Shown: positions 27,547 through 36,943, counted from the stretch's first letter. The stretch: DNA of 64,000 nucleotides from an uncultured Bacilli bacterium (GCA_934101865.1 CAKOSA010000003.1:7242-71241); one strand, 5' to 3'. Notes: generated by a model from the letters alone, not told the origin. Made by a program: numbers and translations.

Positions 27547-28773
27547 TTAATCCTCTCTAATTAGTGGCATACTCATACATCTTGGACCTCCACGTCCACG
27601 AGATAGTTCAGCACTGTGCATTTCAAATACTTTTATTCCGTGTTCTCTTAAAACGGCATTGGTTACGTTGTTGCGATTATAGACTACGACAACGCCTGGG
27701 GCTATACACAGGGTGTTTGTTCCGTCGTTCCACTGTTCTCTTTCGGATGGTATTTTATCACCACCGGCACAAGGTATGAGGGTTATATCTATTTTTAGGT
27801 ATTCTTCGAGTATTTTTTCAAGCGATCCTTTTTTCTGTTTTACTTTGACTTCGTCGTCGTTATAGCCTTTGGTTATTTCAAAAACTCTTAGGGTATCCAT
27901 TATGCCTGGGTGATAAGTGAATTTATCGAAGTCAATTTGCGTGAAAACGGTATCGAGGTGCATAAAGGCACGGCACTCGGGAATTAGAAAGGCAAGGACG
28001 GTGTCGATTTGGCATTCGGGGTCTTTAAAGAGGTTTTTGGCAAGTAGATCGATAGCATCGGCACTGGTTCTTTGGGAAATTCCAACGGCGAGGACGTGTT
28101 CATTTAGGTTAAGGACGTCTCCTCCTTCGATATGGAATGGGTTTTCGCGGTCATAGTATTTGGTTACTTTATCTTGATAATCTGGGTGATAGTTAAAGAT
28201 GTAGCTGGCATAGATTGTTTCTCTACTTCTTGTTTCCGAATACATCTTATTTAGGACAACGCCATTTCCTACGGATGCGAAGGGATCGCGGGTAAAGTAT
28301 AGGTTGGGCATTGGAGCAGCAAGGAATTTTCCTTCTTCACTAACTAAGTCAACAAGGGAATTTTCGATGTCTTTTTTCTTTCTATTTAGTTCGCTTACTT
28401 TTATTCCTTCCATTGTTTTTAGGACTAGTTCTTTATTGTTTTCGATACTCATTAGAAAATCGAAGAGCATATCTTTATACATTGGTGTTCTTATTCCGGC
28501 TTCATATATGAATTGTCTTATGAAAGCGGGTTTGATATTTGGATTGTAGTTTAGGGTTTCGGCCATTAGGTCTTCCAAATATACGACTTCTATGTTGTTA
28601 TCTCTTAGTATTTGAGCGAATTCATCGTGTTCTAGTTGGGCGTCTTTTAGATATGGTATATCGTCAAATAGTAATTCTTGTAATGTATCGGGTGTTAGGT
28701 TTAGTAGTTCCTTTCCTGGTCTATGTAATAGGACCTTTTTTAGTGGTTTGATTTCACTGGTTACGTGTATCAT
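27547..28773 (-). CDS. arcA: arginine deiminase
   Basis: ArcA hydrolyses arginine to citrulline and ammonia, the first step of the pathway that gives ATP and raises pH. The 408 aa protein has the guanidino-group site ([16 protein letters not shown], about 158-173), the [10 protein letters not shown] motif (about 213-222) and the catalytic Cys in [11 protein letters not shown] near the end. ATG 28773 ([13 protein letters not shown]) lies 9 nt after AGGAGG; the upstream in-frame ATG touches that site and is rejected. It is followed by argF and arcC, preceded by an amino-acid ABC importer on the same strand. Confidence 0.97.
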   Translation of the reverse strand: MIHVTSEIKPLKKVLLHRPGKELLNLTPDTLQELLFDDIPYLKDAQLEHDEFAQILRDNNIEVVYLEDLMAETLNYNPNIKPAFIRQFIYEAGIRTPMYKDMLFDFLMSIENNKELVLKTMEGIKVSELNRKKKDIENSLVDLVSEEGKFLAAPMPNLYFTRDPFASVGNGVVLNKMYSETRSRETIYASYIFNYHPDYQDKVTKYYDRENPFHIEGGDVLNLNEHVLAVGISQRTSADAIDLLAKNLFKDPECQIDTVLAFLIPECRAFMHLDTVFTQIDFDKFTYHPGIMDTLRVFEITKGYNDDEVKVKQKKGSLEKILEEYLKIDITLIPCAGGDKIPSEREQWNDGTNTLCIAPGVVVVYNRNNVTNAVLREHGIKVFEMHSAELSRGRGGPRCMSMPLIRED

Positions 28774-28811
28774 TTTTATCATCCTCCTATTTTAATTATA
28801 ACATATATTTT

Positions 28812-29531
28812 TTATTTTTCAATATCCTGAATAAAGTTTTTAACTCTTTCGTTTTCACCATTTATGATATCGTTATAGCTGCTATCAAGTATTAGTTTAC
28901 CGTTTTCAATGAATATTATTCTATTGGAGAATTCTTTTACGAATTCCATTTCGTGACTTACGATAATTAGGGTTATGCCTTTATCTTTTAGGTGTTTGAT
29001 TAGTTCGATTACTTCTTTGGTCATTTCGGGGTCAAGGGCACTAGTTGGTTCATCGAGGAGTATTAGTCTTGGCTCTAATATGAGGGTTCTTATAATGGCT
29101 ACTCTTTGTTTTTCTCCGCCGCTTAGGCTGATGGGATAGGCGTCTTTTTTGTCATAGAGGTTTATTTCTTTAAGCATCGCGAGGGCTCTTTTTTTGGCCT
29201 CGGCGGGGGTTAGTAATTTTAGTTTTACGGGAGCTAGGGTTATGTTTTCAAGAACGGTGAGATTTTCAAAAAGGTTAAAGTGTTGAAAGACCATTCCTAT
29301 TTCTTTGCGGATTTCCCCGATATTGGCTCCGGTTATTAGTTTTCGGTCAAAAAGGATTTCACCGCTTGTTGGGGTTACCATCCTATTTATACATCTTAGG
29401 AGAGTTGACTTACCACTGCCAGAAGGGCCAATGATAGACACTATTTCTTTTTCCTCGACACTGAAATTTATGTTTTTTAATATGGTTTTTTTGTTATAGG
29501 TTTTGGTTAAATTTTTAACTGTTAAGAGCAT
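28812..29531 (-). CDS. amino-acid ABC transporter ATP-binding protein
   Basis: This 239 aa ATPase drives a polar-amino-acid importer of the GlnQ/ArtM type. Walker A GPSGSGKSTLLRC (about 35-47), Q-loop FQHFNLFENLTV, signature SLSGGEKQRVAI (about 130-141), Walker B LILLDEPTSALDPE (about 152-165) and the switch His in SHEMEF are all intact. The start is ATG 29531 with AGAGGAG 9 nt upstream; it overlaps the permease gene by 17 nt. Position directly upstream of arcA suggests arginine or citrulline import, by context only. Confidence 0.94.
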   Translation of the reverse strand: MLLTVKNLTKTYNKKTILKNINFSVEEKEIVSIIGPSGSGKSTLLRCINRMVTPTSGEILFDRKLITGANIGEIRKEIGMVFQHFNLFENLTVLENITLAPVKLKLLTPAEAKKRALAMLKEINLYDKKDAYPISLSGGEKQRVAIIRTLILEPRLILLDEPTSALDPEMTKEVIELIKHLKDKGITLIIVSHEMEFVKEFSNRIIFIENGKLILDSSYNDIINGENERVKNFIQDIEK

Positions 29532-30204
29532 TTTCGTCATCTCCTCTATTTATTAGTTTTGATAGACACACGGTTAGGGTTAGGTATATTAGGGATGTTA
29601 TGATGAGGGGGAAGAAGTAGTCGTAGGTGCGAGAGGCGATTATGTCGCTGGCTTTGGTGAGTTCGACTATTCCGATGTAACCGGCTACCGATGTTTCTTT
29701 TAGAAGGGTTATGAATTCGTTTCCGAGAGCGGGTTTAATGTTGTGGATGGCTTGGGGCATTATTATATATCTGGTTATTTGGCCGTAGCTAAGACCGAGA
29801 CTTTTACCGGCCTCTCTTTGACCGGCGTTGATTGATATTAGGCCGGATTTGATTATTTGTGATACATAGGCACCGCTGTTTAGGCCAAAGGCTAATATTC
29901 CAATAAGAATTATGTTAGTGTCAACGGATTTGAATATTACGTAGTATATTATCATTAATTGTAAGAGTACGGGGGTTCCTCTTATGACCGTTATGTAGAG
30001 ATTTCCAATTTTATTGGCTATTTTTAATTTGCCGGTTTCTTTGTTATAGTCGTTGATGATGGCAAGGATGAGACCGATTACTACTCCGATTATACAGGCA
30101 AATATGGCCATTGTTATGGTGTTGAATAGGCCTTCGAAGATGTATTTGTAACGGTCCTCGAAGATTACTGAATTGTAAAAGTTATTCCATATTTTTTCTA
30201 TCAT
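29515..30204 (-). CDS. amino-acid ABC transporter permease
   Basis: The 229 aa membrane protein is a HisM/GlnP-type permease with about five helices (starting near 24, 75, 95, 175 and 200) and the N-terminal signature YIFEGLFNTITMAIFAC. The EAA loop reads EAGKSLGLSYGQITRYIIMP (about 131-150), the contact for the ATPase. GGAAGTG precedes ATG 30204. It follows the binding-protein gene by 11 nt and overlaps the ATPase gene. A single permease gene implies a homodimer. Confidence 0.93.
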   Translation of the reverse strand: MIEKIWNNFYNSVIFEDRYKYIFEGLFNTITMAIFACIIGVVIGLILAIINDYNKETGKLKIANKIGNLYITVIRGTPVLLQLMIIYYVIFKSVDTNIILIGILAFGLNSGAYVSQIIKSGLISINAGQREAGKSLGLSYGQITRYIIMPQAIHNIKPALGNEFITLLKETSVAGYIGIVELTKASDIIASRTYDYFFPLIITSLIYLTLTVCLSKLINRGDDENALNS

Positions 30205-30215
30205 TGTTTCACTTC

Positions 30216-30932
30216 CTAGTTTGAATGGTTGATGACGTACTGGTCAATTTTCCCATCTTTTTCTAAATTGGCTAATACTTTGTTTATTTCTTCTACTAGC
30301 TTGGTATTGCCTTTTTTGACAGCTATTCCGTAGGTATCGCTAAATAGGTAGCCGTCTAATATTTTTAACTGGCTATTTTTATTTACGATTTCTTTGGCTG
30401 GTAAGTAGTCCATAACGATACAATCTACTTTATCTCTTTTTAGGTCTTCAGCCATTGAGAGGTATTTTTTTTGTCTACTGATATTGGCATTGGGATATTT
30501 TTCGGTTAAGTCTAAGTCGGCAATGCTTCCTAGTTGAACGGCTATTTTTTTATTGCTTATTTGGTTTAGGTCTGTTATATTGCTTCCTTCTTTTACTATT
30601 ACTACTTGGCGAGATTCGACATAGGGATTACTGAAATCTACTTCTTTTAGTCTTTCTTCAGTAATACTCATACCGGCTAAGGCTATGTCGGCTTTTCCAC
30701 TTTTTAATTCGTTTATTATGGAATCGAAAGCGACGTCTTTTACTTCTAGTTTTTTGCCAAGGCTTTTGGCTATTTCGTTTGCTATATCTATGTCTACTCC
30801 TACTATTTCACCGTTTTCGTAGTATTCGTAAGGGGCAAAACCGGCCTCAGTTACCATAACGAGGGTATCTTCTTTGGTTTTGCATCCGGTTAATAGTAAT
30901 ATTATTAGTATTATGCTTAGTATTTTTTTCAT
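30216..30932 (-). CDS. amino-acid ABC transporter substrate-binding lipoprotein
   Basis: The 238 aa protein has a lipoprotein signal peptide (MKKILSIILIILLLTGC, lipid-modified Cys 17) and a type 2 periplasmic-binding fold of the amino-acid class: VTEAGFAPYEYYENGEIVGV (about 27-46), LAGMSITEERLKEVDFSNPY (about 84-103). It would sit on the outside of the membrane and feed the permease. Its ATG overlaps the HAD gene stop as ATGA. The ligand cannot be read from sequence; arginine is likely from the deiminase genes downstream. Confidence 0.93.
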   Translation of the reverse strand: MKKILSIILIILLLTGCKTKEDTLVMVTEAGFAPYEYYENGEIVGVDIDIANEIAKSLGKKLEVKDVAFDSIINELKSGKADIALAGMSITEERLKEVDFSNPYVESRQVVIVKEGSNITDLNQISNKKIAVQLGSIADLDLTEKYPNANISRQKKYLSMAEDLKRDKVDCIVMDYLPAKEIVNKNSQLKILDGYLFSDTYGIAVKKGNTKLVEEINKVLANLEKDGKIDQYVINHSN

Positions 30933-31606
30933 TTTTCTAACTCCTTTATTATTCTTAGTACTTGATTAAAGTTTTCTTCTTCTATTGTGTAGTCAAAATT
31001 ATTTTTGTAATCTTCATAATCTAAACGGGGAAAGGCGATTTTTACTACTTTATGGGGATAATTTGGTGGTATGAGGGTTAAGTCACTCAGTGTATCTCCT
31101 ATTATGACAAGTATATCGGCGTTATTTACTTGTTTTTGGTATTCTTTGTTGGTGCTTTTGTTATATCTTGTCACATATTCGCCCGTATCGTTTAGAAAAT
31201 TTGATATTATTTTGATGTTTGGTAGCATTAGATTTTCGGTTTCTAATTTTATTTTGATAAAGTCACCGAGACCAGCAGAGTTTATGATAAAAGGGATGTT
31301 TTTTTGATTTAAGTAATTTACGAGTTCTGAAAAGCCTTTTTTTATGGTTACTTCTTTGGTTAGGCTTGTTATTAGTTCTTTGGTTATGTTATATTTTTTG
31401 AATGTTTGAAATTTTTCATCCCATATTTTATCGTAATAATCTTGTATTTCTGTGGGGTCTAGTTGTTTTAGTTTTTCTTCTTTGTATATTCTTTCTCTCA
31501 TTTCTTTGTATTCTTTTGGTAATACTTCTTCAAAGGTTGTCATTGCTGTTTTATCGTTTTTTAGGGTTATGGTATTATCAAAATCACTTGCTATTACTAT
31601 GTTCAT
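30929..31606 (-). CDS. HAD-superfamily phosphatase, 5'-nucleotidase-like
   Basis: The 225 aa protein is a haloacid-dehalogenase hydrolase: motif I DFDNTIT (residues 8-14) with the two Asp, motif II around NSAGLGDF (about 108-115), and motif IV GDTLSDLTLIPP (about 173-184). The long helical cap between 20 and 90 resembles pyrimidine 5'-nucleotidase (UMPH-1) or HAD-IB enzymes. Substrate unknown. It is the first gene of the importer-arginine operon, behind GGAAGGAGG and a good promoter; the link to arginine use is unclear. Confidence 0.8.
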   Translation of the reverse strand: MNIVIASDFDNTITLKNDKTAMTTFEEVLPKEYKEMRERIYKEEKLKQLDPTEIQDYYDKIWDEKFQTFKKYNITKELITSLTKEVTIKKGFSELVNYLNQKNIPFIINSAGLGDFIKIKLETENLMLPNIKIISNFLNDTGEYVTRYNKSTNKEYQKQVNNADILVIIGDTLSDLTLIPPNYPHKVVKIAFPRLDYEDYKNNFDYTIEEENFNQVLRIIKELEK

Positions 31607-31631
31607 TCTATCCTCCTTCCATTATATTTTA

Positions 31632-31660
31632 ATTATAAATCATATTGATTATTTTGACAA
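31632..31660 (-). promoter_or_regulatory. sigma-A promoter of the importer-arginine operon
   Basis: Minus strand TTGTCA (31660-31655), 17 nt, TATAAT (31637-31632), followed by the AAGGAGG site of the HAD gene. Likely drives the seven genes down to 24148. I see no clear ArgR box. Confidence 0.75.
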
Positions 31661-31739
31661 TACTTTTGAAGTATTTTACTTTAATTAGACATTTTGAGAA
31701 TAAACTTATATTAAAACTGAAAAATTATGGAGAGAAAAA

Positions 31740-31765
31740 AACTGATGCAAGTTTTTGCAACAGTT
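31740..31765 (-). terminator. terminator after the 195-aa unknown gene
   Basis: AACTGATGCAA (31740-31750) and TTGCAACAGTT (31755-31765) pair with one mismatch; the minus-strand RNA continues with TTTTTCTC. Confidence 0.75.
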
Positions 31766-31770
31766 ACTAT

Positions 31771-32358
31771 TTAATAATCTTGAATTTCTCTTAGAGTATA
31801 TCCAGACGGGGTTTGATATGTCCGAGGATTTTTAGTTCGTAAATATAGTTTAGTATGATATAGTCCACTTCCCTGCATCATACTATTAATGTTTTTTTGT
31901 AATTTTAAAGATACGGCCTCATCATATAAATAATGAAGATTAATATTTCTATAAAGTGAAAACTTGTTTAGATCGTTTATATTTAAATATCGTTTCACGG
32001 TATTCATTTTCTGTTGAAGTTCTTCTTCTTTGGTATGAGTTAGTATTTCTTTTAGTTCTTGTAACTCTTCTTTGCTATATGGGAATCTTATTTCTCCTGA
32101 GGTTGCATCTATTTTTTCAAATATGTCTATTAGTAGCATATTTTCGTAAAGAAGATGTGTTAAAAAGGGATTTGTTAAATTACTTATTTTTTCATCAAGG
32201 GTGCTATATGTGCTAGTTGGTAAAAGGAGTTGAAATCCTTGTTTACGAGGATTAGAAGTTAAGTAATTTTTGATATTTAATAGTTCTTCGAGAGATAATC
32301 CTGTAAAAATTTTGTTTTTAGGAGCAATTATTATTTTTTCTGCGTTTACTTCTTTCAT
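31771..32358 (-). CDS. hypothetical protein, 195 aa
   Basis: I do not recognise this protein. It is soluble and mostly helical, without signal peptide or membrane segment. The centre (about 95-130) is rich in Glu, Lys and Gln (ELQELKEILTHTKEEELQQK), likely a helical hairpin. Near the C-terminus are basic and aromatic residues (KLYLRTKNPRTYQTPSGYTL). The gene has a good ribosome site (AAAAGGTGATG) before ATG 32358 and its own terminator, so it is probably a single-gene unit. No catalytic motif stands out. Confidence 0.7.
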   Translation of the reverse strand: MKEVNAEKIIIAPKNKIFTGLSLEELLNIKNYLTSNPRKQGFQLLLPTSTYSTLDEKISNLTNPFLTHLLYENMLLIDIFEKIDATSGEIRFPYSKEELQELKEILTHTKEEELQQKMNTVKRYLNINDLNKFSLYRNINLHYLYDEAVSLKLQKNINSMMQGSGLYHTKLYLRTKNPRTYQTPSGYTLREIQDY

Positions 32359-32416
32359 TTTGCATCACCTTTTGCATTATATCATACTTTCTGTGGTTTT
32401 GTTAGTTTTTTTGCTT

Positions 32417-34744
32417 TTAAAGGTGATTTTTTAACCAGTTTTTGATATTTAGGACCTTCTTATCTACATATTCTTCGATTTTGTCATAGGCTTGATACAG
32501 TATTTGGATATATTTGGCATTTACATATATTAGCACGAGCGATAGTATTATATTAAAGATATTGACGTTTTTTATAAGAAGGGAGTTAGGAGCAAAAAAT
32601 AGAGTTGCGAAGAAAGCGGTAAAGCAACCAACTACTAGTACTTTTCTTATAAATGTTAATGGTTTACTTATTCTATATAGTAAATTCAGAGTTACGAACC
32701 CCGTGAGGGCAACGGCAACAATCCTAAAAAATTCATAATCGAAGTGAAATGTTATACATAAAAGTTCAATTACGAGGATGTTCGTAAAGACGCATATTCC
32801 GTTGGGGATGACGTTTTTGAACACCTTGCGGAGGAAGCCTTTGGTTACTTTGCTATAATTTGGTTCGAGGGCGAGGAAGAGGGATGGGATGCCGACGCAG
32901 ACGGTACTGATGAGGGTTAATTGGATTGGATAGAAGGGATATGTTACGGTAAATATTATGGATAGGAGTGATAGTAGTATCGAGTACATTGTTTTTAGTA
33001 GGTACATACAGGATACTCTTTCGATGTTATTTACTACTTTTCGGCCTTCTTTTATTACTTTTGGAAGGACGGAGAAATCGGATGTGGTTAGGACTATTTG
33101 CGAGACATTTTTAGTAGCGGGACTTCCTCCTTCGAGGGCTATTCCGCAGTTGGATTCTTTTAGGGCCAAGATATCATTTACTCCATCGCCAATATAGGCT
33201 ACAGTTTTCTTTTTTTTGAGGGCTTTGATTATTTCTCTTTTTTGATTGGGTGTTACACGTGCAAAAATGTTAAAACTGTTTACTATATTGTCCAGATTTT
33301 GAAAATCTGCATCTATTTCGGGGCCGGTTATACATTTTGTTTCTTTGAGAAGACCCTTGGTTATATTTACTATTGTATCAGGATGATCACCTGATATTAT
33401 TTTGATATCGACATTTTGTTCATAGAAATAGTTTAATATTTCTTGGGCATTGTCTCTTAAACAGTCTTTTAAAATTATAAAACCTAATATTTTGGCGTCT
33501 TTTATTTTATTGTTTTTTTCTATATTGGTTCCCTCTACTAATGTTAAAACACGGCATCCTTCTTTGATATATTTTCCTACTTCTTTGTCATATTTTTTTA
33601 TGTCTTGGGTAGTCATATATTCAAGGGCTCCGAGGGCATAAACTTTTTCTTCGGTAAATATGGCCTTGTATTTTCTGGTAGAAGTAAAGGGAATATGTTT
33701 TTTTACGTTGTAATTTGCTTCTCCCTGATAGTATGATGTTAGGGCTTTATCAGTGCTATTGTATACTTCGGGAGTTAGAGATGCTATAATATTGGAGAAA
33801 TTATGCTTACTTAGATTTATTTCTTTTATGACTTCTAATTCTCCGGTTGTTATGGTTCCAGTCTTATCTAAACATAGAACGTCCGTGCAGGCTAGTTCTT
33901 CAATTCCGTTTAACTTTTGGACAATGACATTTTTCTTTCCTAAGGTTATTACTCCTACAAAAAGAGCAGTAGTTGTTAGGAGTATTAATCCTTCGGGTAT
34001 CATACCTACTACACCGGCAACTACGGAAAGGATAGCTTCATTATAGGTTAGGTTGCTTTTGAAGTATTGGGATATGAATAGAAGCACCCCAATAGGGATA
34101 ATTATTATAGTTATTATTTTGATGATGTTATTTATATTCTTTTTTAGATAGGAATCTTCGGTTTTTATGGTGCTGGCATCTTTTACTAGTTTGCTGGCAT
34201 AATTATCGTTATTTATGGCGATGACTTTGGCATAACAGTTACCACTTACGATGACGCTACCACTTATTAGTTTGTCTTCTTTCTTTTTCTTTATGGCGTC
34301 GCTTTCTCCTGTTATTACGGATTCATCAGCATTTACTTCGCCTTTTTCGATTATGGTATCTAAAAGAACGGTATCTCCGGCTGAAAAGTAGATGATATCA
34401 TCGAGTAGTACTTCGTCTTCGTTTATTTCTTGTTTTTTTCCTTCCCTAACTACGGTTAGGGTATTTTTAGTGGCTAATTTTAATTTATCGATTATTCTTT
34501 TGGCTTTTAGTTCACTTCCGATTGCTATTATGGTATTGACAACTATTATAATAGCGAATAGTCCGTTCCTAAAAGACCTAGTAGTTAATACTAGGACTAA
34601 TAGGACAATATTTAGGATATTGAAAAGGGTTATAGTGTTATCAAGTATTATTTTTTTTATGGTTTTGGTATTTTTATCTTTTTGATTATTTATTAAACCG
34701 TTATTTATTCTATAATCGATGTCTTGTTTATTTAATCCGTCCAT
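32417..34744 (-). CDS. cation-translocating P-type ATPase
   Basis: This 775 aa pump has the full P-type ATPase set: actuator motif TGES (in ESVITGESDAIK, about 143-154), PEGL in helix 4 (about 249-252), phosphorylation site CLDKTGTITTGEL (about 293-305), KxD/TGD-like hinge and GDGVNDILALKESN (about 559-572), with membrane helices at 30-80, 210-280 and 610-760. The PEGL motif in place of PEAL/PEGM resembles CtpE-type transporters, where calcium has been proposed, but the ion is not certain. ATG 34744 (MDGLNKQDID) has GAAGGTG 6 nt upstream; a longer reading would run into the M23 gene. Confidence 0.9.
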   Translation of the reverse strand: MDGLNKQDIDYRINNGLINNQKDKNTKTIKKIILDNTITLFNILNIVLLVLVLTTRSFRNGLFAIIIVVNTIIAIGSELKAKRIIDKLKLATKNTLTVVREGKKQEINEDEVLLDDIIYFSAGDTVLLDTIIEKGEVNADESVITGESDAIKKKKEDKLISGSVIVSGNCYAKVIAINNDNYASKLVKDASTIKTEDSYLKKNINNIIKIITIIIIPIGVLLFISQYFKSNLTYNEAILSVVAGVVGMIPEGLILLTTTALFVGVITLGKKNVIVQKLNGIEELACTDVLCLDKTGTITTGELEVIKEINLSKHNFSNIIASLTPEVYNSTDKALTSYYQGEANYNVKKHIPFTSTRKYKAIFTEEKVYALGALEYMTTQDIKKYDKEVGKYIKEGCRVLTLVEGTNIEKNNKIKDAKILGFIILKDCLRDNAQEILNYFYEQNVDIKIISGDHPDTIVNITKGLLKETKCITGPEIDADFQNLDNIVNSFNIFARVTPNQKREIIKALKKKKTVAYIGDGVNDILALKESNCGIALEGGSPATKNVSQIVLTTSDFSVLPKVIKEGRKVVNNIERVSCMYLLKTMYSILLSLLSIIFTVTYPFYPIQLTLISTVCVGIPSLFLALEPNYSKVTKGFLRKVFKNVIPNGICVFTNILVIELLCITFHFDYEFFRIVAVALTGFVTLNLLYRISKPLTFIRKVLVVGCFTAFFATLFFAPNSLLIKNVNIFNIILSLVLIYVNAKYIQILYQAYDKIEEYVDKKVLNIKNWLKNHL
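33293..33311. repeat. palindromic motif copy inside the P-type ATPase gene
   Basis: CAGATTTTGAAAATCTGCA; the minus strand encodes ADFQNL. CAGATTTT and AAAATCTG are exact complements, a perfect palindrome around one central G. Confidence 0.55.
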
Positions 34745-34758
34745 TTGTTCACCTTCTT

Positions 34759-35949
34759 TTATTTTCGATAGAAGTAGCCTCCTCCACTTGCTGGGAAAGA
34801 GAATAGTCTTCTTGGATTGAATGAATGTGCTACCCAAAGGGAATAGTTTGATCCATAATGTCCGTTTGACATACCGAAGTGTAAGTGGGCTCCTGTGGTA
34901 CAGTTATCGTAGCCTCCGTGAGCAGATGATGTACTTCCACCACCCATATGACCGATTACGGTATTATCGGTTACCACTTGGCCATAACTTACGGTTACAT
35001 CTAATAGGTGCATATATTGGGTTGTATATGGTGTTCCGTTTACAACGTGTTGGATGTATACCTGATTTCCACCACAACTTGATTTATATACTATTCTGGC
35101 AACTGTACCAGCCGCGGCAGCATAAACTGGTGAACCTTCGCCTGTACAAGATAGGTCGATAGCGTAATGGCTACCTCCGAAAGCGTCTCCTCTTTCGGCA
35201 CTGCCTGAGTATTCGCTTGTTACGCAGCCGTAGCTTAGTGGGTATCGCCAACCGCTGGCACTAGGGGTTCCGGCACAGGATGTTAGGTCAGAGCTTTTTT
35301 TGCAACCGAGACCCTCATAGTAGGATATTTCTTTTTTGAGGTCTCTTATATCCTCGGCTATTGTGGTTCCCTCTACTTTGGTATTGCTTAGATTTAGGCG
35401 TAATGTATCTAACTTGGAAGCGAGAGAGGCTTTTTGGACCTCTAATTGTTTTTGTTTTTCAGAAAGGGTTACTTTGTTTGCTTCGAGGTTTTTGATAAGG
35501 GTTTCGAGTTCGCCCATAAGGGATGTGTTATATTCGGAAAGCTGGCTTACTATATTAAATCTATATATGAAGTCGGTTATGTCCTCGGCGTCGAAAAGGT
35601 ATTCTAAATAGATGTTTTCACCAGAAGATTTTTGGAGAAATTTGAGAAGTTCAGCGGTTTCTTCTTTTTTTTCTTCAATTTGTTTTTCAGAATCTTTTAT
35701 TTTGGCTGTTGTCGCTGTTATTTCGTTCTCTGTTGTTTTGATAGTATTATTTATGGTGGTTACTTCGGAGTTTATATTGTTTATCTCACTTTGAGTTAGA
35801 TTTTCTTGATTTTTGGAATTGTTATATTTAGTTTGCAGGCTATTTAATTCATTATATAGGTCTTGAAGGGTTTTGGCAGAGGTGTTATTTGGAAATATAA
35901 TGAGTAAGCCAATTAGATATACGATAGTTATTATGGATTTCTTCTTCAT
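34759..35949 (-). CDS. EnvC-like M23 peptidoglycan hydrolase
   Basis: The 396 aa protein has a signal peptide (MKKKSIITIVYLIGLLIIFP...SA, cleavage near 26), a long coiled coil (about 28-235) like EnvC/NlpD/CwlO-type cell-separation proteins, and a C-terminal M23 (LytM) domain. Zinc ligands are intact: HYAID (HxxxD) and GAHLHFG (HxH). It acts outside the membrane on peptide crosslinks of the wall, with the coiled coil probably controlled by a partner such as FtsEX. The start is ATG 35949 behind AGGTGAT, set by the promoter at 35969-35997. Confidence 0.88.
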   Translation of the reverse strand: MKKKSIITIVYLIGLLIIFPNNTSAKTLQDLYNELNSLQTKYNNSKNQENLTQSEINNINSEVTTINNTIKTTENEITATTAKIKDSEKQIEEKKEETAELLKFLQKSSGENIYLEYLFDAEDITDFIYRFNIVSQLSEYNTSLMGELETLIKNLEANKVTLSEKQKQLEVQKASLASKLDTLRLNLSNTKVEGTTIAEDIRDLKKEISYYEGLGCKKSSDLTSCAGTPSASGWRYPLSYGCVTSEYSGSAERGDAFGGSHYAIDLSCTGEGSPVYAAAAGTVARIVYKSSCGGNQVYIQHVVNGTPYTTQYMHLLDVTVSYGQVVTDNTVIGHMGGGSTSSAHGGYDNCTTGAHLHFGMSNGHYGSNYSLWVAHSFNPRRLFSFPASGGGYFYRK

Positions 35950-35968
35950 TACTTTATCACCTAGGTTA

Positions 35969-35997
35969 ATTATACTTGTTTTATTTTGTAAAGTCAA
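35969..35997 (-). promoter_or_regulatory. sigma-A promoter of the M23 hydrolase gene
   Basis: Minus strand TTGACT (35997-35992), 17 nt, TATAAT (35974-35969). Transcript start near 35962, 13 nt before ATG 35949. Confidence 0.75.
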
Positions 35998-36349
35998 TAT
36001 TATGGAAAGGGAAATTTATTTTTTTATTTTGTGTTTATGTAAAGGAAATTCATTTTTATGTTGTTAGGGATTTTGGTTAAAAAGAAAAGGAATTGATAGT
36101 TTATGGATTCAAACTTTGGCTTGGGATATTTTTGTTCGATTAAAAAATGACATATTTTTAGAAAAAAACTGCAATGTATTTTCTTTTATTTTTACTTTTT
36201 TGATAATATACAGATTTTGAAAAATTGATACTTTTAAGGCGTTATTTATGCTTTATTACGATAATTTACAAACATCAAAAAAGCATACATATATTAAATG
36301 CAGAACATTTAGGCACTTTTTATAGGATAATGTATTTGGGTGATGTTTA
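35998..36349. other. 352-bp intergenic region
   Basis: Apart from the upstream part of the M23 promoter and a motif copy at 36211-36230 (CAGATTTTGAAAAATTGATA), I see only A/T-rich DNA. A GATAAT box at 36326-36331 and the GGGTGAT ribosome site (36339-36345) belong to the following plus-strand gene. No clear -35 box found. Confidence 0.5.
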
Positions 36350-36649
36350 ATGGATGTCAAAAATGAAGACAATAAGTATATCTATACTTTAGTTGGTAAA
36401 AACATCAGAAGACTTAGAAAAAAACATGGTCTTACACAAGTAAAATTAGCAGAGGCTATTGGATACAACGATGGAACAGTTTCTAACGTAGAAAACAGCA
36501 GTTTTCAGACATTTAGCTTAGAATTTGTTTACATTATATCTAAATTACTTAATGAACCTATGTGTGAATTTTTTAAGAGTCTTGATGAGGATACTACAAA
36601 GTCTAAAAATGACAAAAAAGATAAGAAAAAAAAGAAAGAAAAAAAATAA
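36350..36649 (+). CDS. XRE-family DNA-binding protein with Lys-rich tail
   Basis: The 99 aa product has a Cro/CI-type helix-turn-helix (KNIRRLRKKHGLTQVKLAEA, then IGYNDGTVSNVENSS, about 18-52) followed by the usual last helices and a C-terminal tail of almost only Lys, Asp and Glu (about 80-99). Basic tails of this type may add unspecific DNA or RNA binding. It is convergent with the small gene at 36666. Targets are unknown. GGGTGAT precedes the ATG. Confidence 0.8.
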   Translation: MDVKNEDNKYIYTLVGKNIRRLRKKHGLTQVKLAEAIGYNDGTVSNVENSSFQTFSLEFVYIISKLLNEPMCEFFKSLDEDTTKSKNDKKDKKKKKEKK

Positions 36650-36665
36650 AATTTTCTTTCTTTTT

Positions 36666-36902
36666 TTACATATTTTGGTTAATAATATTTTTGGTTTTGT
36701 TTAGTAAATTTTGTGCATTTATGTTATGTTTATATTCCTTATTAAATTTTATAGAACCGTTAGTGCAGAGTGTCTGCCCTATTAACATAAACCAGTTACC
36801 TAAGGCATTTTGTTCACTTGCTGATAATTCGTCTATTAGAGCTGTGGCTAAGAGAAAAGCTGTCAACGTAAACATATAATGTTCGCTGTTATCATTTCTC
36901 AT
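36666..36902 (-). CDS. small hypothetical protein downstream of SASP
   Basis: The 78 aa product has one amphipathic or buried helix region (FTLTAFLLATALIDELSASE, then NALGNWFMLIGQTLCTN, about 11-50) and a polar C-terminus. Short proteins with an N-x-L-G-N-x-x-x-L-I-G-Q-x-L-x-T-N type core occur in spore-forming Bacillota by my recollection, but I cannot name a family. It lies 70 nt behind the SASP gene on the same strand, past a hairpin. No clear ribosome site is seen before ATG 36902, so the start is uncertain. Confidence 0.55.
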   Translation of the reverse strand: MRNDNSEHYMFTLTAFLLATALIDELSASEQNALGNWFMLIGQTLCTNGSIKFNKEYKHNINAQNLLNKTKNIINQNM

Positions 36903-36920
36903 ATTTAATTATATGAGAAA

Positions 36921-36943
36921 AGACCACTGTTATGCAGTAGTCT
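36921..36943 (-). terminator. hairpin after the SASP gene
   Basis: AGACCACTG and CAGTAGTCT pair with one G-U in the minus-strand RNA, followed by TTTTCTC; a modest terminator or attenuator before the next small gene. Confidence 0.55.

Noticed and set aside
31740..31765. Another copy of the dispersed palindromic motif
   Set aside because: It has GATGCAAGTTTTTGCAA, which resembles the motif but differs in the core; it is explained as a terminator.
34745..34837. N-terminal extension of the P-type ATPase
   Set aside because: It would overlap the M23 gene end; ATG 34744 has its own GAAGGTG site, and the extra residues do not look like an ATPase N-terminus.
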